From: Bacteriovoracaceae bacterium
GTDB lineage: Bacteria > Bdellovibrionota > UBA1018
Length of the DNA stretch: 64,000 bases
NCBI GenBank assembly: GCA_947447665.1
Contig: CANFJX010000002.1
Coordinates: 1 to 64,000 of the forward strand
Direction of reading: 5' to 3'
Part shown: piece by piece, positions 1-9,125 of the stretch
How positions within the stretch are numbered: the first letter of the stretch is position 1
How the letters are laid out: every line of letters begins with the position of its first letter
Notes under the pieces: model-generated
What the model was told of the DNA's origin: nothing
Database searches by the model: none
Seen by the model: only the letters and a program-made list of their open reading frames with translations
Made by a program: the position numbers and the translations under genes

Positions 1-345
1 AATTAAAAATACCCGATCTTCGCAATGGAGAGGGGGGAGTTGCGCTCACAGGGTCACTAGCTATGCGTATTTTATTGAGTCATGACGCAACAGGCGGCTT
101 ACGAGCCCGAAATTAATTAAAAGAAAATCAAGAAAAGCGACTGAGGGTTGCCTACTCGACGTAAGAACAGGACAGAACAGATTAGGCTTTGGACTTTTCG
201 CTCCTCTCAACTGTTGGGGCTAATGTTCCGTCGCCTAAGTGCCCTTAACTCCCTTGCTGCGCTCCGTCCCCCCTTTCTTCCCCTTTCCCCCTGTTCCCTA
301 CTCGGTCCTTGACAGAACATCAGTTCCTTTGATTGAATCGCGAGC
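1..345. other. Left-edge non-coding stretch, no gene recognised
   Basis: I see no convincing gene on either strand here. The open frames running leftward out of the topoisomerase gene are antisense shadows with no family resemblance. Positions 255-300 are pyrimidine-rich on the top strand. The only functional signal I can support is the promoter-like element at 309-338 directly in front of the topoisomerase VI B gene. The stretch may also hold the end of whatever lies to the left of the window. Confidence 0.5.
309..338 (+). promoter_or_regulatory. Candidate leaderless promoter of top6B
   Basis: A perfect -35 box TTGACA (309-314) is followed by an 18-bp spacer and a -10 box TTGAAT (333-338). 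The ATG of top6B begins 8 nt after the -10 box, so transcription would start at or next to the start codon. No Shine-Dalgarno precedes the ATG. The arrangement recurs at many other genes in this window. Confidence 0.5.
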
Positions 346-2016
346 ATGGCAAAACAACCTGGCAGCAACAAGATCACCACCAGTAGCACGGCCGAGTATT
401 TTTCTAAAAATCTGCAACAGGTAGGGTTTTCCTCGCAAACCAAGGCGATTCTGACGACCCTGAAAGAGGCGGTCGACAACGCGCTGGACGCCTGTGAGGA
501 GAACGCCATTCTCCCTGAAATATCGATTCTCATCGAAAAAGTGGGGCAGGGCTCCCTGAAAAACTCCGACCAGGTACGGATTCGTGTCGAAGACAACGGT
601 CCCGGAATTGACCCGGAGGACGTTCCCAAGGTGTTTGGCGAGTATCTCGCCTCCTCTAAATTTGGTAGGGGTCGGTGCTCTCGCGGTCAACAAGGAATTG
701 GCATCTCAGCTGCAACCACCTGGGCTCAGCTGACGAGCGCAATCGGCGCCAGGATCATCACAAAAACCTCTTCGATGAGAAAGGCACTCTCCTGCCTAGT
801 TGAAGTGGACATCAAGAACAACAAGGGCGTGCTCAAGGATCGCCAAACGATCGACTGGGACCGTCCCCACGGCACCAGCGTCGAGTTTGTCGTGGATGGT
901 AGGGTGCAGCTCAATGGTGAGGCGGGTCTGCTGAATTATCTCAATGGAACGACCCTGGTGAACCCCCATTTAACTCTGACTTCCAAGTTGCCAGAATTGG
1001 AGCCACACCGGGTGGATCGCGTCACCCATCAAATGCCTGCGATTCCCGAGGCGACTGAGCCTCATCCTCACACCATGAAATTGGGAGAATTCATCGCTCA
1101 TTCCCATCTTTTTGGTCGGGTCAAAATCAATGCGTGGCTCAAAAAGGGCTTTTCTCGCGTGAATGAGGGAACCCTGAAAGAACTGGTTCAGGGAGGGCTC
1201 CCCTCGAGTCTTTTGGAGAAGTCCGTCGACTCCCTAAAAGAAGGGCAGTTCAAAGAACTTTTCGTTGCGCTTCAGAATCTCAAATTGATGGCCCCCTCGA
1301 CTCAGTCGGTGATTTCGATTGGTGAGGAGGGGTTCGCCAAGAGCATTAAGCGCCTCGGTGCGGTCGATTTCTTTGCCGTGGTATCCAGAAAACCCGCGAT
1401 CTGCGATTTCAAGCCGATCCAAGTGGAAGTCGCCATTGCTCGACTCGAGGATCGATCCGTCGAAGCCGAAAGTCCTGCTCAGGTTCTTCGCTTTGCAAAT
1501 CGGGTTCCTTTGCAGTTCGATAAGTCCGCTTGTGCGATCGTCAACGCGATTGAGTCGGTGAACTGGCGGGCCTATGGAATCGTGCAGCCCAAAAATGCTC
1601 TCCCTCAAGGGCCTTACATTATCGCTGTGAGCGTAGTTTCTCCCTTTATTAAATTCAAAAATGCATCAAAGGAGACGATCGACGCATCCGACGAGCTCGT
1701 TGAGGAGATTCGACGAGCCCTGATTCAGGCCGGTCAAAAGCTGTCCAAGCACATTCGTCGCGAAGTGAAAGCGAACGAGTTGGAAGAAAAAATTCGCCAT
1801 ATTGAGCAGTTCTGTCCAATTTTAGTGGATGGCCTTTGTCGTATTACGAACGCGAGCGATAGTCGTCGAAAAAAAGCCGAAGATGGCTTAGTTAAGATTT
1901 TGGGTCGGGACGCCCATGTTACCAAGACAGAACTCGACGAGGCACATGCCGTCCTTGAGGCTCAAAAAAGTTCGATTTTAGCAGATGCGATTGTTGCTGA
2001 GGAGATGGGTGATTAA
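346..2016 (+). CDS. top6B: DNA topoisomerase VI subunit B (GHKL ATPase)
   Basis: This is the ATP-binding subunit of type IIB topoisomerase VI, which with subunit A passes one duplex through another to relax supercoils and decatenate DNA. The 556-aa protein has the usual archaeal length. The GHKL Bergerat fold is complete: the N box EAVDNALDACEE near residues 41-52, the G1 motif EDNGPGIDPEDV near 82, and the lid/G2 motif SRGQQGIGISAA near 112. The transducer region and C-terminal helices follow. The stop TAA overlaps the ATG of subunit A (TAATG), which indicates translational coupling. The ATG lacks a Shine-Dalgarno but sits just after a promoter. Topoisomerase VI is widespread in archaea and plants but patchy in bacteria, so lateral origin is plausible. 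The family call is very secure. Confidence 0.95.
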   Translation: MAKQPGSNKITTSSTAEYFSKNLQQVGFSSQTKAILTTLKEAVDNALDACEENAILPEISILIEKVGQGSLKNSDQVRIRVEDNGPGIDPEDVPKVFGEYLASSKFGRGRCSRGQQGIGISAATTWAQLTSAIGARIITKTSSMRKALSCLVEVDIKNNKGVLKDRQTIDWDRPHGTSVEFVVDGRVQLNGEAGLLNYLNGTTLVNPHLTLTSKLPELEPHRVDRVTHQMPAIPEATEPHPHTMKLGEFIAHSHLFGRVKINAWLKKGFSRVNEGTLKELVQGGLPSSLLEKSVDSLKEGQFKELFVALQNLKLMAPSTQSVISIGEEGFAKSIKRLGAVDFFAVVSRKPAICDFKPIQVEVAIARLEDRSVEAESPAQVLRFANRVPLQFDKSACAIVNAIESVNWRAYGIVQPKNALPQGPYIIAVSVVSPFIKFKNASKETIDASDELVEEIRRALIQAGQKLSKHIRREVKANELEEKIRHIEQFCPILVDGLCRITNASDSRRKKAEDGLVKILGRDAHVTKTELDEAHAVLEAQKSSILADAIVAEEMGD

Positions 2017-3161
2017 TGCCAAAGACAGATGATAGTATTCCTAAATTAAGTAAGGATCTTTGTAGTCGCCTTTTGTCCGATTTAGAGCGGGCCAAGAGGC
2101 CGGTTCTCTATGCAACGAAATGCTCCTTAGATAACTCAATCTACAATCATAAAAACGGCTATTTGACGCCGGGCCCAAAAAAAGTTGCGACTGAGCTCAA
2201 CGTGAGCTCGGTGAAGAAAATGGCTCGGGCAATCTTCATGTTAGAAGTTCTCCTTCGTAACATTGATACGGGCGCGGTCAATACCAAGCGCGAGCTTTAT
2301 TACATTAGCAAAGGTGAAATTAAACATAATTCTGATCTGAAGGCGTTGGATTTTGGAGATCAAGATGAGTCTGATGAAATCATTGATTTTATCTGCGAAA
2401 TGCTTGAGTGCTATCGAGAAGAGCTCAATTGTTACGCCAATGATCGAGGCGGGCAAACCTATTCTCAGCAGCTCGTCGTGACGGAGACTCTGCCGGATGG
2501 AGATAAGGCCGTCGTTGATCTTTCCAAATTGGGGACTACTCCTTTTCAGCCTAAAAATAGGCCTCAGAACTTGAAGCTGTCCGCTCGGAAGAAAATTGAT
2601 TTTTGCTTAGTCGTCGAATCCGAAGGTACTGCGAATACCTTAGTCGCTAACGGCTTTACCAAACGACACGCCTCCATCCTGCTCGGCGCGCAAGGAGTTC
2701 CTTCTAACGCTGTGCGGGGCTGGTGTAAGTTGATTCAAGACCAATTGAGCATTCCGCTTTATTTCTTCGGGGATCTCGACGCCTACACCATGCAAAATAT
2801 TTTTAGAACTCTTAAGGCCGGCTCTGCTGCGAGCTTGATCCGGAACTCTGATTATAGCGCCCCGGATGTGCGGTTTCTGGGAGTGCTTCCTGAGGATATC
2901 AAGCGATACGACTTGAACGATTACCCAGTGAAGGAAAATGATGCGCAAGAGGTGAGGGCTCTTAAGAAAGCACAAGACGCTCTTAAGAACGACCCATTCT
3001 TCCAAGATAAAAAAAATAAAGGACTGGCTCAAATTCTCAGATGGCTCTTAGAGAATAAACGACGATGTGAGCAGCAAGCATTCTTCACGGTTGATCCACG
3101 AGACCCTACCATGCCCGAGAAAATCATCGTCGAGAAAATCAAACGTGGCAACTTCGTTTGA
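2016..3161 (+). CDS. top6A: DNA topoisomerase VI subunit A (Spo11-like)
   Basis: This is the DNA-cleaving subunit of topoisomerase VI and a homologue of eukaryotic Spo11. The 381-aa protein has the winged-helix catalytic motif KRELYYIS near residues 91-98. The second tyrosine (about Y96) should form the 5'-phosphotyrosyl link. The Toprim domain carries the acidic residue in VVESEGTA near 200 and the DxD motif in FFGDLDAYTMQ near 250-260. All key residues for cleavage are present, so the enzyme should be active with the B subunit encoded just upstream. Its ATG overlaps the top6B stop by one base. No recognisable gene for DNA gyrase or topoisomerase IV lies in this window, but those would be expected elsewhere. 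Confidence 0.93.
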   Translation: MPKTDDSIPKLSKDLCSRLLSDLERAKRPVLYATKCSLDNSIYNHKNGYLTPGPKKVATELNVSSVKKMARAIFMLEVLLRNIDTGAVNTKRELYYISKGEIKHNSDLKALDFGDQDESDEIIDFICEMLECYREELNCYANDRGGQTYSQQLVVTETLPDGDKAVVDLSKLGTTPFQPKNRPQNLKLSARKKIDFCLVVESEGTANTLVANGFTKRHASILLGAQGVPSNAVRGWCKLIQDQLSIPLYFFGDLDAYTMQNIFRTLKAGSAASLIRNSDYSAPDVRFLGVLPEDIKRYDLNDYPVKENDAQEVRALKKAQDALKNDPFFQDKKNKGLAQILRWLLENKRRCEQQAFFTVDPRDPTMPEKIIVEKIKRGNFV

Positions 3162-3206
3162 TGAGTGAGCTGTCAGGGGTTCGTCATTAGTTAGGAGTGC
3201 GTGTCT

Positions 3207-4571
3207 ATGGCTCAAACGTATGAAGTGAATTTTGATGGATTAGTCGGACCTACGCATCACTATGCGGGGCTTTCTTATGGGAACGTTGCATCCCTTTCTC
3301 ATAAAAACCAGGTGGCTAATCCCAAAGAAGCAGCGTTGCAAGGTTTGAGGAAAATGAAATTTTTGGCTTCACTGGGGCTAAAGCAAGGGATCATTCCTCC
3401 TCAAGAGAGGCCCAATCTTTCGGCATTGCGACTTTTGGGATTTGACGGAACTCCAGAGCAGATCCTTAAAAAGGCAATGCAGGAAGCTCCTGAGATTTTA
3501 TCTGCCGTTTGGTCTAGTTCGAGTATGTGGACAGCCAATGCTGCAACGGTTTCCCCTAGTTTTGACTCTCAAGACGGAAGAGTTCACTTTACCCCAGCCA
3601 ATTTAAGCTGTAAATTTCACCGGTCCATCGAAGCGGATACAACGGGCAAGATTTTAAAAGCGATTTTTCGTGATCCGAGTACGTTTGCCCACCACTCTCC
3701 TCTTCCTAGCAGTGCTGCTTTTCAAGACGAAGGAGCAGCAAATCATTCTCGATTTTGTAAAAATTATGGAGAGCCAGGGCTTCAGTTTTTTGTTTACGGT
3801 AGGACCGCATTTCAAAAGTCAAAAGTAGAACCCAAGAATTTTCCGGCCCGGCAAACCAGGGAAGCCTCCGTAGCTCTCGCTCGTTTGCATCGTCTTGATC
3901 CAAATCGTGTGGTTTATGCTCAGCAAAATCCTGATGCAATTGATGCCGGCGCGTTTCACAATGATGTCGTGGCTGTAGGAAATTCCAACGTTCTTTTTTT
4001 TCACGAAAATGCATTTCTGGATACTGAGGAAGTCATTGCTTCACTTAAGAAAAAATTTCATGAGATATCCTCAAGTGAGCTTAAAATAGTTCAAGTGGCT
4101 GAATCTGAAGTCAAGTTGAGCGATGCTGTAAAGTCTTATCTCTTTAACAGTCAGTTGATTCATCTCAATCAGACATCCCGTGAGATGGCTCTGATTGCTC
4201 CCCAGGAAAGCCAAGAAGTTGATGCGGTTCGTACCTACTTAGAAAAACTCATTCGGGATGAGAGTCAGCCGATTCGGGAAGTGCACTATTTTGACTTAAA
4301 GCAAAGTATGCAAAATGGCGGAGGGCCTGCTTGCCTGAGACTTCGAGTGGTTTTGACTGAAGAGGAGATCGCTAAAAGCAATCTAGGTGTTTATTTTAGC
4401 GATAGTCTTTACCATCAGTTGTGTGCCTGGGTAAATCGCCATTATCGAGACCGACTCACATCTCAAGACTTAGTTGATGTGTCTCTATTGAGAGAGGTTC
4501 AAATTGCCTTAGACGAGTTGACTCAAATCTTGAACCTAGGCTCGATCTATCCGTTTCAACTTGGAAGTTGA
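3207..4571 (+). CDS. astB: N-succinylarginine dihydrolase
   Basis: AstB hydrolyses N2-succinylarginine to succinylornithine, two ammonia and CO2 in the arginine succinyltransferase pathway. The 454-aa product aligns end to end with the family. It begins with the typical EVNFDGLVGPTHHYAGLSYG and keeps the guanidine-modifying catalytic residues: Glu in FQDEGAANH (about 174), His in DAGAFHNDVV (about 251) and Cys in NGGGPACLRLR (about 376). I chose the ATG at 3207 over the GTG at 3201 because AGGAG at 3193-3197 is nine bases from the ATG but only three from the GTG. The other ast genes are absent from the neighbourhood, which is unusual. It follows top6A by 45 bp and could be cotranscribed. Confidence 0.92.
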   Translation: MAQTYEVNFDGLVGPTHHYAGLSYGNVASLSHKNQVANPKEAALQGLRKMKFLASLGLKQGIIPPQERPNLSALRLLGFDGTPEQILKKAMQEAPEILSAVWSSSSMWTANAATVSPSFDSQDGRVHFTPANLSCKFHRSIEADTTGKILKAIFRDPSTFAHHSPLPSSAAFQDEGAANHSRFCKNYGEPGLQFFVYGRTAFQKSKVEPKNFPARQTREASVALARLHRLDPNRVVYAQQNPDAIDAGAFHNDVVAVGNSNVLFFHENAFLDTEEVIASLKKKFHEISSSELKIVQVAESEVKLSDAVKSYLFNSQLIHLNQTSREMALIAPQESQEVDAVRTYLEKLIRDESQPIREVHYFDLKQSMQNGGGPACLRLRVVLTEEEIAKSNLGVYFSDSLYHQLCAWVNRHYRDRLTSQDLVDVSLLREVQIALDELTQILNLGSIYPFQLGS

Positions 4572-4622
4572 GTAGTGAAAAGGGGTAGCCAGGCTGATTA
4601 CCTGCATCTTCTCACTACTCAA
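4568..4622. terminator. Inverted repeat between convergent astB and histone genes
   Basis: An 11-bp perfect inverted repeat (TTGAGTAGTGA at 4568-4578 and TCACTACTCAA at 4612-4622) spans a 33-base loop that contains a further weak pairing CAGG/CCTG. It lies exactly between two convergent genes and overlaps the astB stop codon. A bidirectional terminator is the simplest reading, although there is no strong T-run on either side. Confidence 0.4.
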
Positions 4623-4648
4623 TTCTCATTTTATCGATGTAAAATCGA

Positions 4649-4858
4649 TCAAGATTGCTGAAAATCGCGATCCATTACCGTTTTGCGGCCGTCTCTTTTT
4701 GCGTTTTCGATCGCCTGATCGCAGAGTAATCTGACTCGATCGGAGATGACGTCGATGACTGCACTCGACGTATTCATCCCAGCGTGAGAGCGGATGTAGT
4801 TTTTGAGCTTGGATGCAACTACCAGTGTGTCTTTAGTTTCTTCAGTTGTGTTTTCCAT
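4649..4858 (-). CDS. Bacterial histone-fold protein (Bdellovibrio HBb-like)
   Basis: The 69-aa protein is the size of a single histone fold. After a short polar N-tail it shows helix 1 (TLVVASKLKNYIRSH), a loop, the long helix 2 (SSAVIDVISDRVRLLCDQAI), and then loop 2 with the diagnostic GRKTV followed by a short helix 3 MDRDF. The RKTV plus downstream Asp arrangement is the signature of archaeal histones and of the short bacterial histones described from Bdellovibrio. It should dimerise and bind DNA in the nucleoid. It is the second gene of an operon behind an FKBP isomerase: its Shine-Dalgarno AAGGA overlaps the FKBP stop region and the gap is 10 bp. Only 1.5 kb separates it from topoisomerase VI. 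The fold is clear; the exact DNA-binding mode is inference. Confidence 0.82.
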   Translation of the reverse strand: MENTTEETKDTLVVASKLKNYIRSHAGMNTSSAVIDVISDRVRLLCDQAIENAKRDGRKTVMDRDFQQS

Positions 4859-4868
4859 ACATTTTCCT

Positions 4869-5363
4869 TTAGTTGACGCCGATCAGTTCTACTTCAAAAA
4901 TCAGGGTCGAGTTGGGCGGAATTGGACCAGCGCCACGCTCGCCGTAGGCAAGTTGTGGTGGGATGACGAGCTTTCGTTTCCCGCCGACCTTCATTGCCTG
5001 AATCCCGAGGCCCTGATCGCCACCGATCCCGCGATCCCAGCCAGAGATGACCTGTCCAGCTCCGAGCTTGAACTTGAACGGTACGTTCCGCTTGACAGAC
5101 GAATCGAAGACCGTTCCATCTGTGAGCGTACCCGTGTAATGAACGGTGATTTCCTTGCCATTCTCAGCGACCGCCCCTGTTCCTGGTTGGGTATCTTCAG
5201 CTTTGAGTTGGCCAGCTGCTCCCGGGGGATTGACGATTTGTGTTGGATTGATTTCTGCCGAAGTCGTCTTTACTTCGGGGGATGAGTCCTTTTTGTTCAT
5301 GACAAAAAACACCCCGCCTGCAATCAGCGCAACAACAACAACTCCAATGAGGGCTTTATTCAT
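4869..5363 (-). CDS. FKBP-type peptidyl-prolyl isomerase, membrane-anchored or secreted
   Basis: This enzyme catalyses cis-trans isomerisation of proline peptide bonds and assists folding. The 164-aa protein begins with one hydrophobic segment ([18 protein letters not shown], residues 4-21) that acts as signal or anchor, so the enzyme is periplasmic. A linker of about 40 residues follows. The C-terminal FKBP domain is canonical, with [51 protein letters not shown] and the closing [12 protein letters not shown] strong AAGGAG precedes the ATG. It is the upstream member of a two-gene operon with the histone gene; whether the two are functionally linked cannot be told from sequence. Confidence 0.92.
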   Translation of the reverse strand: MNKALIGVVVVALIAGGVFFVMNKKDSSPEVKTTSAEINPTQIVNPPGAAGQLKAEDTQPGTGAVAENGKEITVHYTGTLTDGTVFDSSVKRNVPFKFKLGAGQVISGWDRGIGGDQGLGIQAMKVGGKRKLVIPPQLAYGERGAGPIPPNSTLIFEVELIGVN

Positions 5364-5396
5364 ATTTTTATTCTCCTTAGGGAAATATTAATGCGG

Positions 5397-6074
5397 TTAT
5401 GACTCGAAAGGCAATTGCTCAATCCACTTTTCTGTGATTCCCGTAAGATCGGCAATTTCAAAATGAGCGCCGGAGATTTTCTGTTGAAAATGATTCGTCG
5501 AAGTAATGGCCACGACCCAGAGTCCAGCGTCGATGGCAGAAGTAATTCCTGCGTGGGAGTCTTCGAAAACTAAGCAGGCTTTGGGCTCCGCTTTGAGTAG
5601 CTTCACGGCTTTTTGGTACCCGTCTGGATGAGGTTTGCTTCGAGGATAGTCTTCTGCTCCTAAAATAAATTGGAAATGGGATTCCACATTCAGCTTTTTG
5701 AGGGCCCAGAGAATTTCTTTCCGCCCCGATCCCGAGACGAGTGCGAGTGGAAAATGTTTTGATAGAGTTTGAATCGCAGTCACGCTGCCAGGAACTACCT
5801 TGAGGTCTTCCCGGAGTGCCTGGCGATATCGCTCCATGCACAGGTCCTTGGCGCCCTCGTAGGGGAGGGGGATGGGATATTTTTTAAAAAGAAACTGAAA
5901 AGCGGATTCCCAGGTTCTCCCTGTAACGAATGCCGCATCGCTCGGGTCGATTTCAATTTTCCACTCCGAAAAAACCTGCTGAACCACGAGGGCCGCAGTT
6001 AGTTCAGTATCGACGATCGTCCCGTCAAGATCAAAAATCACGTACTCAATCGTTGGTTTTTTTAGAATTATCAC
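5397..6074 (-). CDS. HAD-superfamily hydrolase, beta-phosphoglucomutase-like
   Basis: This is a HAD phosphatase or phosphomutase of subfamily IA. It has motif [12 protein letters not shown] near the N-terminus, motif II Ser/Thr in LALVSGSG, motif III Lys in [14 protein letters not shown], and motif IV ED in [14 protein letters not shown]. About 225 residues with a helical cap domain is typical for phosphoglycolate phosphatase or beta-phosphoglucomutase relatives; the substrate is unknown. The frame stays open upstream to an ATG at 6173, but that would overlap the divergent cstA start and adds a sequence unlike the family. I therefore place the start at GTG 6074, 11 residues before motif I. 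The gene ends 33 bp before the FKBP gene and may share its operon. Confidence 0.85.
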   Translation of the reverse strand: MIILKKPTIEYVIFDLDGTIVDTELTAALVVQQVFSEWKIEIDPSDAAFVTGRTWESAFQFLFKKYPIPLPYEGAKDLCMERYRQALREDLKVVPGSVTAIQTLSKHFPLALVSGSGRKEILWALKKLNVESHFQFILGAEDYPRSKPHPDGYQKAVKLLKAEPKACLVFEDSHAGITSAIDAGLWVVAITSTNHFQQKISGAHFEIADLTGITEKWIEQLPFES

Positions 6075-6135
6075 ACTGTTTCCCGCTTTCTGCTGGCAGT
6101 TCAGGGAGCAACTTGTTATCACTCCACCCACTCTT

Positions 6136-7980
6136 ATGAAAGCATTACCCTTTATTGTTGGTGCACTCTGCATTTTTGTTATCGCATACCGCTTTTATAG
6201 TGCCTTCTTGGCGGCAAAAGTTCTATCTCTGAATGACGAGAGAGTGACTCCTGCTCATCGCCTCAAAGATGGCCAAAATTTTGTTCCGACGAACCGCTGG
6301 GTTTTGTTCGGTCATCATTTTGCGGCGATCACCGGTGCTGGTCCTCTCATCGGCCCCGTTTTAGCGGCTCAATTCGGATTTTTACCTGGCTATTTGTGGC
6401 TTGTCATTGGCGTTGTCGTCGGGGGATCTGTTCATGACTTTGTGATCCTGACCGGAAGCGTAAGACATCAGGGTAAAAGTATTGCCCAAATGGCCCGTGA
6501 TGTGATGGGTCCCTGGGCTGGTCGGATCACTGGGATTGCAATTCTCTTTATCGTGACGGTCGCTCTCGCGGGTCTTGGTTTGGCTGTTGTGAATGCCTTG
6601 GAGTCGAGCCCTTGGGCGACTTTTACCTTGGCAAGTACTATCCCCATCGCTCTCTTGATGGGCGTTTATACCGGCGTCGTTAGGCCCAAAGGGATTGTGG
6701 AGGCCACGATTTTTGGGATAGCCTGCCTATTGGCCGCCGTGATTTTTGGCCAGTCGATTTCTGAAAGTTGGCTGGGAGCCTATTTTAATCTGTCTCGACC
6801 AGCTTTGATTATTGCCATTGCCGTATACGGTTTTGTGGCGAGCGTGCTTCCTGTTTGGCTCTTGCTGTGTCCTAGGGATTATTTGTCGAGTTTTATGAAG
6901 CTGGGCACTATCGGAGGACTGACTCTTGCTGTGATTATTGTCAATCCCGTGCTTCACATGCCCATGGTGACTCGGTTCGTGGACGGGGGCGGCCCGATTG
7001 TACCTGGTAAGGTCTTTCCGTTTGTATTTATTACCATCGCTTGTGGCGCCATTTCTGGATTTCATTCTTTGATTGCTTCTGGAACGACACCTAAGATGAT
7101 TGATCGGGAAACTGATTGCCGGATGATTGGCTACGGAGCCATGCTTTGTGAGGGTTGGGTAGGACTCACGTCTTTGATTGCAGCTTCGGCGCTTTTTCCA
7201 GAAGATTATTTCGCAATTAATGTGAGTCCGGAGAAATTGGCAGAGATAGGAATGACCGTCGTCAATCTCCCTGAGCTCTCAGCGCAGGTGGGCGAATCGG
7301 TGGCGGGTCGCTCGGGTGGTGCAGTTTCGCTGGCTGTTGGGATGGCTCAGGTTTTCTCAGGTCTCCCTGGTCTTAAGCACCTCATGGCCTACTGGTATCA
7401 TTTCGCTATCTTGTTTGAGGCGTTGTTTATCTTAACCACGATTGATTCGGGTACTCGCGTGGCCCGATTCTTGGTTCAAGAATTTTTCGGAAAAGTGAAA
7501 CCTGAGTGGGGCCGGCCAGACTGGCTTCCAGGTAATCTTCTTTCTACTACGTTGGTAGTGTTTGCTTGGGCTGGGTTTATTTGGACGGGAAATATCTCGA
7601 CGCTTTGGCCGCTTTTCGGGGTAGCAAATCAACTCCTGGCTTCGATTGCTTTAGTGGTGGGAACGGTTTGGTTGATTCAAAGCGGAAAGGCCCGATATAT
7701 CTGGGTCACCTTGATTCCACTTTCTTTTGTAGCTGTCACGACTTTAACTGCAGCTGTGGAGACGATTTTTCAGAATTTTCTACCTTTGGCTCAACAAGGT
7801 CATGCGACTATGGCCTACTTAAATTCTGGAATTATTTTCCTGATGATGGGTGGGTTGCTCGGTATGCTTTGGCTGGCTCTGGCACAAGTGGTGCAGCTCT
7901 TCAGGAAAAATGAAGGGGATGTACTTTATGCTAAAGGATATAGTGAATCGGAAATTAGTAACCACGGATCCATCAGCTAA
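6136..7980 (+). CDS. cstA: Carbon starvation protein CstA family transporter
   Basis: CstA proteins are inner-membrane carriers for pyruvate and possibly peptides, induced on carbon limitation in E. coli. The 614-aa sequence is a long string of membrane helices. It opens with the family hallmark region [18 protein letters not shown], the [20 protein letters not shown] motif and the conserved [13 protein letters not shown] and GGSVHDF segments. Later conserved parts include [16 protein letters not shown] and [13 protein letters not shown]. The length is close to shorter CstA forms. There is no obvious Shine-Dalgarno before the ATG. The next gene, a CBS-domain protein, overlaps its 3' end by 53 bp, suggesting coupled expression. 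Confidence 0.95.
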   Translation: MKALPFIVGALCIFVIAYRFYSAFLAAKVLSLNDERVTPAHRLKDGQNFVPTNRWVLFGHHFAAITGAGPLIGPVLAAQFGFLPGYLWLVIGVVVGGSVHDFVILTGSVRHQGKSIAQMARDVMGPWAGRITGIAILFIVTVALAGLGLAVVNALESSPWATFTLASTIPIALLMGVYTGVVRPKGIVEATIFGIACLLAAVIFGQSISESWLGAYFNLSRPALIIAIAVYGFVASVLPVWLLLCPRDYLSSFMKLGTIGGLTLAVIIVNPVLHMPMVTRFVDGGGPIVPGKVFPFVFITIACGAISGFHSLIASGTTPKMIDRETDCRMIGYGAMLCEGWVGLTSLIAASALFPEDYFAINVSPEKLAEIGMTVVNLPELSAQVGESVAGRSGGAVSLAVGMAQVFSGLPGLKHLMAYWYHFAILFEALFILTTIDSGTRVARFLVQEFFGKVKPEWGRPDWLPGNLLSTTLVVFAWAGFIWTGNISTLWPLFGVANQLLASIALVVGTVWLIQSGKARYIWVTLIPLSFVAVTTLTAAVETIFQNFLPLAQQGHATMAYLNSGIIFLMMGGLLGMLWLALAQVVQLFRKNEGDVLYAKGYSESEISNHGSIS

Positions 7981-8368
7981 GATTTGTGATGTCGCTCAGT
8001 TGATGGCCCGCTTTGATGTGGGTTGCGTTCTCGTAGTAGAAAATAAAAAAATCAAAGGTCTGATTACGGACCGAGATATCGTGGTTCGCTGTTTGGCGAA
8101 AAACGTATCATTGGACGAATGCCCGGTGAAGTCAGTGATGACTGAAGCACCCGTCACGGTTCGGGATACGGATGGAATCTTTGACTGTATTGAAACCATG
8201 AGAGGCGCTCAAGTCAGGCGAATCCCCGTGGTTGATCGCAGTGGAGAGGTTGTGGGTATTTTGTCGTTTGGGGATATACTTGCAGTTCTAAGTAAGGAAT
8301 TGGCCGAACTGACCAAAGGTACGGTGCCTCAAGTGAGTAGCCCTGAATTTGAGCGAGAAGCTGCTTAA
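7928..8368 (+). CDS. Tandem CBS-domain protein
   Basis: The 146-aa protein consists of two CBS motifs. The first spans about residues 8-60 ([15 protein letters not shown] to [10 protein letters not shown]) and the second about 75-130 ([15 protein letters not shown] to [10 protein letters not shown]). Stand-alone CBS pairs of this type usually bind adenine nucleotides and act as energy or redox sensors. The frame is open further upstream inside cstA. I chose the ATG at 7928 because AAGGGG at 7914-7918 stands at good distance and the product then starts with the usual short MLKDIV lead. It overlaps cstA by 53 bp and is likely coexpressed. A role in modulating CstA is possible but unproven. Confidence 0.85.
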   Translation: MLKDIVNRKLVTTDPSAKICDVAQLMARFDVGCVLVVENKKIKGLITDRDIVVRCLAKNVSLDECPVKSVMTEAPVTVRDTDGIFDCIETMRGAQVRRIPVVDRSGEVVGILSFGDILAVLSKELAELTKGTVPQVSSPEFEREAA

Positions 8369-8383
8369 TTAAGAGTTCGACTC

Positions 8384-9094
8384 TTATTTTTCGGTCTGAT
8401 CCTTACCTTTAATTTGAAGAAGAATGTCTCTTAAAAGAGTCATCAAGTTTTTCTTTTCGTTCTCAGGAAGTGAGGAGAATTGAATTCCGACGTGACGGAC
8501 AGCATTCCGCCTACCTAGGTTGAAATCATCTAAAATTCTCCGAATTGAGCCCTGAGTTTGGACTGGGTAAGGTTCATTCAGTCCTGGGTCGATCGTCAAA
8601 GAAATTTCTTCTTTGATCTTCAGATCAAACACTGCCTCATTTTCGGAGAAGATCATGATTCCCTCAGGGCTGATGTTTTCAACCTCGAACTCCATTTTTT
8701 GCCCTCGGATTGTAGTAATCACCTTGAGCGGATAGGTCTGGATTAGGTGGATCGATGGAATCCTGGGGAACTTGCGGGTATAAGCTACGGGTGGGGTTCC
8801 GTGTTGGTTCGTAAATTCGGTAAAAGCAGCGAGCTGACTCTCTTCGAGGTGGAATTGAAGCCCCATGGTGGAGGCTGCTGGCGTGTATTCTCGTATGATT
8901 TGTGCAGGCACCACGAAATTGAAGGGAGCTGGCTTAGAAATACTCACTGTAACGAATACTGATTTGCCGAAGTGTTGCATCGGCTCGAGGGGAGCCCAGG
9001 GGAGTCCTGAAACTCCAAAGGGAGATATTTTTTTATTTTCGAATTTAATCGAAAAAGCATCTAATTGAAATGAGAAATCGCCTAGAACAAACAT
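8384..9094 (-). CDS. PilZ-domain protein, predicted c-di-GMP binder
   Basis: This 236-aa cytoplasmic protein has an N-terminal region of about 100 residues that I do not recognise, followed by a C-terminal PilZ domain. The c-di-GMP signature is intact: RKFPR (RxxxR) precedes the beta barrel, and NISPEG (N/DxSxxG) follows about 35 residues later. The end of the protein, VGIQFSSLPENEKKNL, matches the typical PilZ closing strand and helix. It should therefore bind cyclic di-GMP and act as an effector. No diguanylate cyclase is encoded nearby. A candidate extended -10 box (TGC TATTCT, 9101-9109) ends six bases before the ATG, so the transcript may be leaderless. Confidence 0.83.
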   Translation of the reverse strand: MFVLGDFSFQLDAFSIKFENKKISPFGVSGLPWAPLEPMQHFGKSVFVTVSISKPAPFNFVVPAQIIREYTPAASTMGLQFHLEESQLAAFTEFTNQHGTPPVAYTRKFPRIPSIHLIQTYPLKVITTIRGQKMEFEVENISPEGIMIFSENEAVFDLKIKEEISLTIDPGLNEPYPVQTQGSIRRILDDFNLGRRNAVRHVGIQFSSLPENEKKNLMTLLRDILLQIKGKDQTEK

Positions 9095-9125
9095 AGTTTA
9101 AGAATAGCACAGTCCCTTGGGGAGG

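Noticed and set aside
207..693. Open frames on the minus strand across the topoisomerase VI B start
   Set aside because: They are antisense to a conserved gene, do not resemble any family and have no ribosome site.
4803..5391. Plus-strand frames across the FKBP gene
   Set aside because: Shadows of the FKBP gene without similarity to known proteins.
6075..6173. Longer N-terminus of the HAD hydrolase
   Set aside because: It would overlap the divergent cstA start and adds a sequence not seen in the family.
7850..7927. Longer N-terminus of the CBS-domain protein inside cstA
   Set aside because: It reads antithetic low-complexity sequence; the ATG at 7928 has AAGGGG at proper distance.
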